In this document: piece by piece, positions 61,529 through 64,000 of the stretch
How the letters are laid out: every line of letters begins with the position of its first letter
Position numbering within the stretch: the first letter of the stretch is position 1
Origin: G963678445 sp963678445
GTDB lineage: Bacteria > Hydrogenedentota > Hydrogenedentia > Hydrogenedentales > G963678445
DNA length: 64,000 nucleotides
NCBI GenBank assembly: GCA_963678445.1
Contig: OY782877.1
Coordinates: 4,030,001-4,094,000 of the forward strand
Reading direction: 5' to 3'
The notes under the pieces: model-generated
The model's database searches: none
The model's input: only the letters and a program-made list of their open reading frames with translations
Told to the model about the DNA's origin: nothing
Position numbers and translations under genes: made by a program

Positions 61529-62917
61529 ATGCAGCGCATCCTGTGTTTCGCCACATGTGCCTTGTCTATGATGTTTATTGCTGCGGCGCTATTCTGGGGC
61601 AGACCAGCCCAGGCGGCATACACTGACTCGTGTATCAATGCAGTACTTTTTGCAGGAGGGAAAACCGTCAATCTTTTTGATCCCTTGGGCGGTGGTACCC
61701 CCGCACAGGCCTCAGTCGTCGCAGATTTGAACGAATACGAATTTACGGCCAGCGACGGCTTTGCACTCGATTCTGCCGTAAACGAGATGCGAGTGGATTT
61801 CGACGCCTACAGCCTGACCATTACGCTGATAAACAAGCAGGGCCAGGAGGGGATGCTGACAGAGGATCTAAGCCTTTCGGTGGAAAACCCACTTTGGGAA
61901 AGCCAGCTACCAGCCATCTTCGAAGCACCCGGTTGGTTTAACAACGAAGCCTGGAGCAATCTGATCGGCTGGTTTATGACTGAAGACAGTATCCATTTCC
62001 ATTTTCAGGCTGGGCTCATGCTTCCCGCTGGCGAAACCCTGCTCCAATTCCACGCACCGCTTAAGGGGAAAGCCGTATATGCTTACAATAACCGCGTGCT
62101 TGACGGCGGCTTTGAGGCGGGCGCTCTTGCCAATATCTGGGGCGCGCATTCCAATAATTTCGAATCCCCCATTACCGATCAGGGACAGACCAACTTTGTT
62201 GGTTCCGAGTCCCACAGTGGTGACTGGTGGGCCTGGTTAGGCGGCAATACCCAAGAGGGAGAGTTTGCCGTAGTCGAGCAGGAAATTCAGACACAGGAAT
62301 CAGAACAAGCCACCCTACAGTTCTATCTGGAAATTCCTCGGGGGCAGGTGTCCGGGATGCTTCAGATCTTTGTGGATGATATACAAGTTTTCAGCATTAC
62401 CGAAAAGGACGCCGTCGATTATCCACGCTATAAACTGGTTACGCTGGATGTGCATCCCCATTCGGATGGCGCTGCCCATGTGCTCCGTTTCGAAGGAACG
62501 ATTTCCGGCGAGGGCGACACAAGCTTTTTTATCGACGATGTCTATTGGTCCGAATCAGCGGGCCTGATTCGGATCGCGGATGAGCTCATCGCTGATTTCG
62601 GCGTGTATGATCAAAACAACAATGAAGGCCTGCATCTCGCGGAGGCACAGGTATCCATTCCAACCCTCACGCAAGCAACCTTTGCGCAGATAGATGCAAA
62701 TGGCGACGGGATGCTGACGCAGCAAGAACTGGAGGATGCACGAAATTCAGAAATGCCCCGATATCCCTGTTTTGGATGTCGCACCTGGCTAGGGGCGGCT
62801 TCCACAGGCGGGGGGAGTGGGGGAGATGGCCTACTCTTGATAGGGGTGTGCCTGATACTCTTCTCACTGAGTTTTGTACGTGCGCGTCGTCATTTTTCAG
62901 CGGCACAGGGTAAATAG
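61529..62917 (+). CDS. Surface protein with EF-hand and Gly-rich C-terminal sorting tail
   Basis: 462 residues from ATG 61529 (GGAGGG six bases upstream). Signal peptide residues 1-29 (MMFIAAALFWGRPAQA). The body is beta-rich with no recognised catalytic motif. It includes LPAGETLLQFHAPLKGKAVY and a jelly-roll-like region (GDWWAWLGGNTQEGEFAVVEQ, DDIQVFSITEKD). An EF-hand loop, DANGDGMLTQQE, lies near residue 390. The C-terminal end is CFGCRTWLG, a GGGSGG linker, a hydrophobic helix (LLLIGVCLILFSLSFV) and an Arg-rich tail, the layout of GlyGly-CTERM-like sorting signals. The sorting enzyme is not in the window. Function unknown. It may share a transcript with the tail-collar genes. Confidence 0.75.
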   Translation: MQRILCFATCALSMMFIAAALFWGRPAQAAYTDSCINAVLFAGGKTVNLFDPLGGGTPAQASVVADLNEYEFTASDGFALDSAVNEMRVDFDAYSLTITLINKQGQEGMLTEDLSLSVENPLWESQLPAIFEAPGWFNNEAWSNLIGWFMTEDSIHFHFQAGLMLPAGETLLQFHAPLKGKAVYAYNNRVLDGGFEAGALANIWGAHSNNFESPITDQGQTNFVGSESHSGDWWAWLGGNTQEGEFAVVEQEIQTQESEQATLQFYLEIPRGQVSGMLQIFVDDIQVFSITEKDAVDYPRYKLVTLDVHPHSDGAAHVLRFEGTISGEGDTSFFIDDVYWSESAGLIRIADELIADFGVYDQNNNEGLHLAEAQVSIPTLTQATFAQIDANGDGMLTQQELEDARNSEMPRYPCFGCRTWLGAASTGGGSGGDGLLLIGVCLILFSLSFVRARRHFSAAQGK

Positions 62918-62970
62918 AAAAACAAACCGTATCGTATAAGAATCGCGACACGATAGAGGAGTTTGTACCT

Positions 62971-63477
62971 ATGGCGGAACCATACCTCGGGGAAATTCGG
63001 ATGGTGGGCTTCAACTTTGCCCCACGTGGATATGCAACCTGTGATGGACAGATTTTGCCTATTCGCCAGAATGAAGCAGTGTTTTCGCTGTTGGGCACCA
63101 TGTATGGCGGGGATGGGTGGACAACCTTTGCGCTGCCGGATTTACGCGGGCGCGTGCCGATACATCAGGATTACAGCGTAGGACTGCGCTATGGGCAAAT
63201 GGGCGGGTACGAACAGCACTCGCTTAGTGAAAGGGAGCTCCCTGAACACACCCATACGCTCTATGGCGCTTCTGCCTCCGCCGATGCGGCAAGCCCTGTA
63301 GATAGCCTGCCCGCAACAGGCGCGCAACAGTATTACACAGGAGAGGGGGCGGTTGCCCCTATGGCCGACGATGCAATTTCTACCGAAGGTCAAGGAGAAC
63401 TACACAACAATATGCAGCCCTACCAGGTAATCAACTTTGTGATTGCATTGCAGGGCTCTTATCCCTCTCGGAATTAG
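62971..63477 (+). CDS. Phage tail-collar domain (microcystin-dependent-protein-like) protein 1
   Basis: 168 residues. The N-terminal PYLGEIRMVGFNFAPRGYATCDGQILP and MYGGDGWTTFALPDLRGRVPIH form the tail-collar (Collar/MdpB) domain found in chromosomal microcystin-dependent proteins and short tail fibres. The C-terminal QPYQVINFVIALQG is the typical family end. No signal peptide. GAGG precedes the ATG. Chromosomal members of this kind usually occur as tandem sets of two or three, as here, without other phage genes. Function is unknown; export and a role in surface structures have been proposed. Confidence 0.88.
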   Translation: MAEPYLGEIRMVGFNFAPRGYATCDGQILPIRQNEAVFSLLGTMYGGDGWTTFALPDLRGRVPIHQDYSVGLRYGQMGGYEQHSLSERELPEHTHTLYGASASADAASPVDSLPATGAQQYYTGEGAVAPMADDAISTEGQGELHNNMQPYQVINFVIALQGSYPSRN

Positions 63478-63608
63478 AAAAATTGAAATATAGAAGATGT
63501 TTCCTGCTTAACCGTTAATAAAAAATAGCAAAAACCAAAAGAGATTGAGCTTGCAAAGAGCAAGGGCTCGCCTTCGGGTTGAAGCCTTGGCCATAGCAGG
63601 AGGGGATT

Positions 63609-64000
63609 ATGTCGGAACCGTTCGTGGGTGAAATTCGCATGTTTGCGGGTAATTACGCGCCTTATCAATGGGCTCTTTGCGATGGACAGATTCTTTCCAT
63701 CATGCAAAACACGGCCCTGTTTTCCCTACTGGGGACACAGTATGGCGGCGATGGAAGAGAGCTCTTTGCCTTACCGGACATGCGTGGTCGTGCGCCGATG
63801 CACCAAGGACAGGGAAGATGGCTTTCCATGCGACGTATTGGCGAGCAGGGAGGGGCGGAAACACATCAGCTTAGCGTTGCCCAATTGCCTGCGCACCGTC
63901 ATACCCTACAGGCGGCATCTGCGGCATCCAATACCGACGCCCCTGCCAATGCACTTCCTGCTACGAGTGCTACGTCAACCTATGCCACCTCAGAGCCTCC
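63609..64000 (+). CDS. Phage tail-collar domain protein 2, cut by the window end
   Basis: The visible 130 residues begin SEPFVGEIRMFAGNYAPYQW and continue with ALCDGQILSIMQNTALFSLL and ALPDMRGRAPMHQGQG, matching the neighbouring tail-collar protein through its whole collar domain. AGGGG precedes the ATG at 63609. About 40-50 residues are expected beyond the window. Tandem paralogue of the gene at 62971, with 131 bases between them. Confidence 0.88.
   Translation, partial: MSEPFVGEIRMFAGNYAPYQWALCDGQILSIMQNTALFSLLGTQYGGDGRELFALPDMRGRAPMHQGQGRWLSMRRIGEQGGAETHQLSVAQLPAHRHTLQAASAASNTDAPANALPATSATSTYATSEP

Noticed and set aside
62971..64000. Prophage
   Set aside because: Only collar-domain proteins, no integrase, capsid, terminase or other tail genes in view.

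Overview
The window is an ordinary-density bacterial chromosome segment of mixed GC with about 38 protein genes, one tRNA and an unusual family of short structured repeats. No gene fixes the taxon. Twin-arginine-exported Gfo/Idh/MocA and FAD oxidoreductases, an H-X9-DG type pseudopilin, DUF4091 and GH106-like proteins, a ceramidase-like hydrolase, FliW/CsrA with flagellar-type glycosyltransferases, and Gly-rich C-terminal sorting tails together suggest a Gram-negative, flagellated member of the PVC/Hydrogenedentota/Sumerlaeota-like lineages. That placement is inference from gene repertoire only.

Layout. 1-12.7 kb: a truncated HI0933-like flavoprotein, a surface papain-like protease, a nitroreductase, a nuclease-PDZ fusion, an exported Fe superoxide dismutase, a ceramidase-like protein, a large DUF4091 protein, trmO, then glpD and a lipid kinase on the minus strand. 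12.7-14 kb: a long gene-poor stretch with a candidate structured ncRNA and a tRNA-Leu carrying an AAG anticodon. 14-27 kb: fliW-csrA, an unknown acidic protein, three glycosyltransferase genes (one a four-module fusion), two acyltransferase-like genes and a polytopic glycosyltransferase, probably a flagellin or surface glycan modification locus. 27-35 kb (minus): a UroD-like protein, a GH106-like hydrolase and two tandem paralogous polytopic membrane proteins. 35-46 kb: RtcB, a secreted unknown, exported MsrB-MsrA, an exported FAD oxidoreductase, an operon of unknown-lgt-pseudopilin, and an iron-sulfur aldo/keto reductase. 46-57 kb (minus): a HEAT-repeat protein with its Gfo/Idh partner, a lower-GC KAP NTPase, and a GT39-like/GT2/DegT sugar operon. 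57-64 kb (plus): Gfo/Idh, a sugar ABC permease with a possible pseudoknot leader, a membrane acyltransferase, a surface protein with a Gly-rich C-terminal tail, and two tail-collar proteins, the last cut by the window end.

The main novelty is a dispersed element of about 75-120 bp found at 2.2, 2.8, 37.8, 39.1, 45.9, 50.3, 57.1 and 61.2-61.4 kb (tandem at the last), plus isolated terminal hairpins at 36.8 and 44.6 kb. Its 3' hairpin differs in sequence between copies but keeps pairing, and seven of eight loci lie upstream of a gene in the same orientation as that gene. It may be a structured regulatory leader or a REP/MITE-like mobile element. Secondary candidates are the ncRNA at 13.19-13.39 kb and the pseudoknot-like leader at 58.48-58.53 kb.
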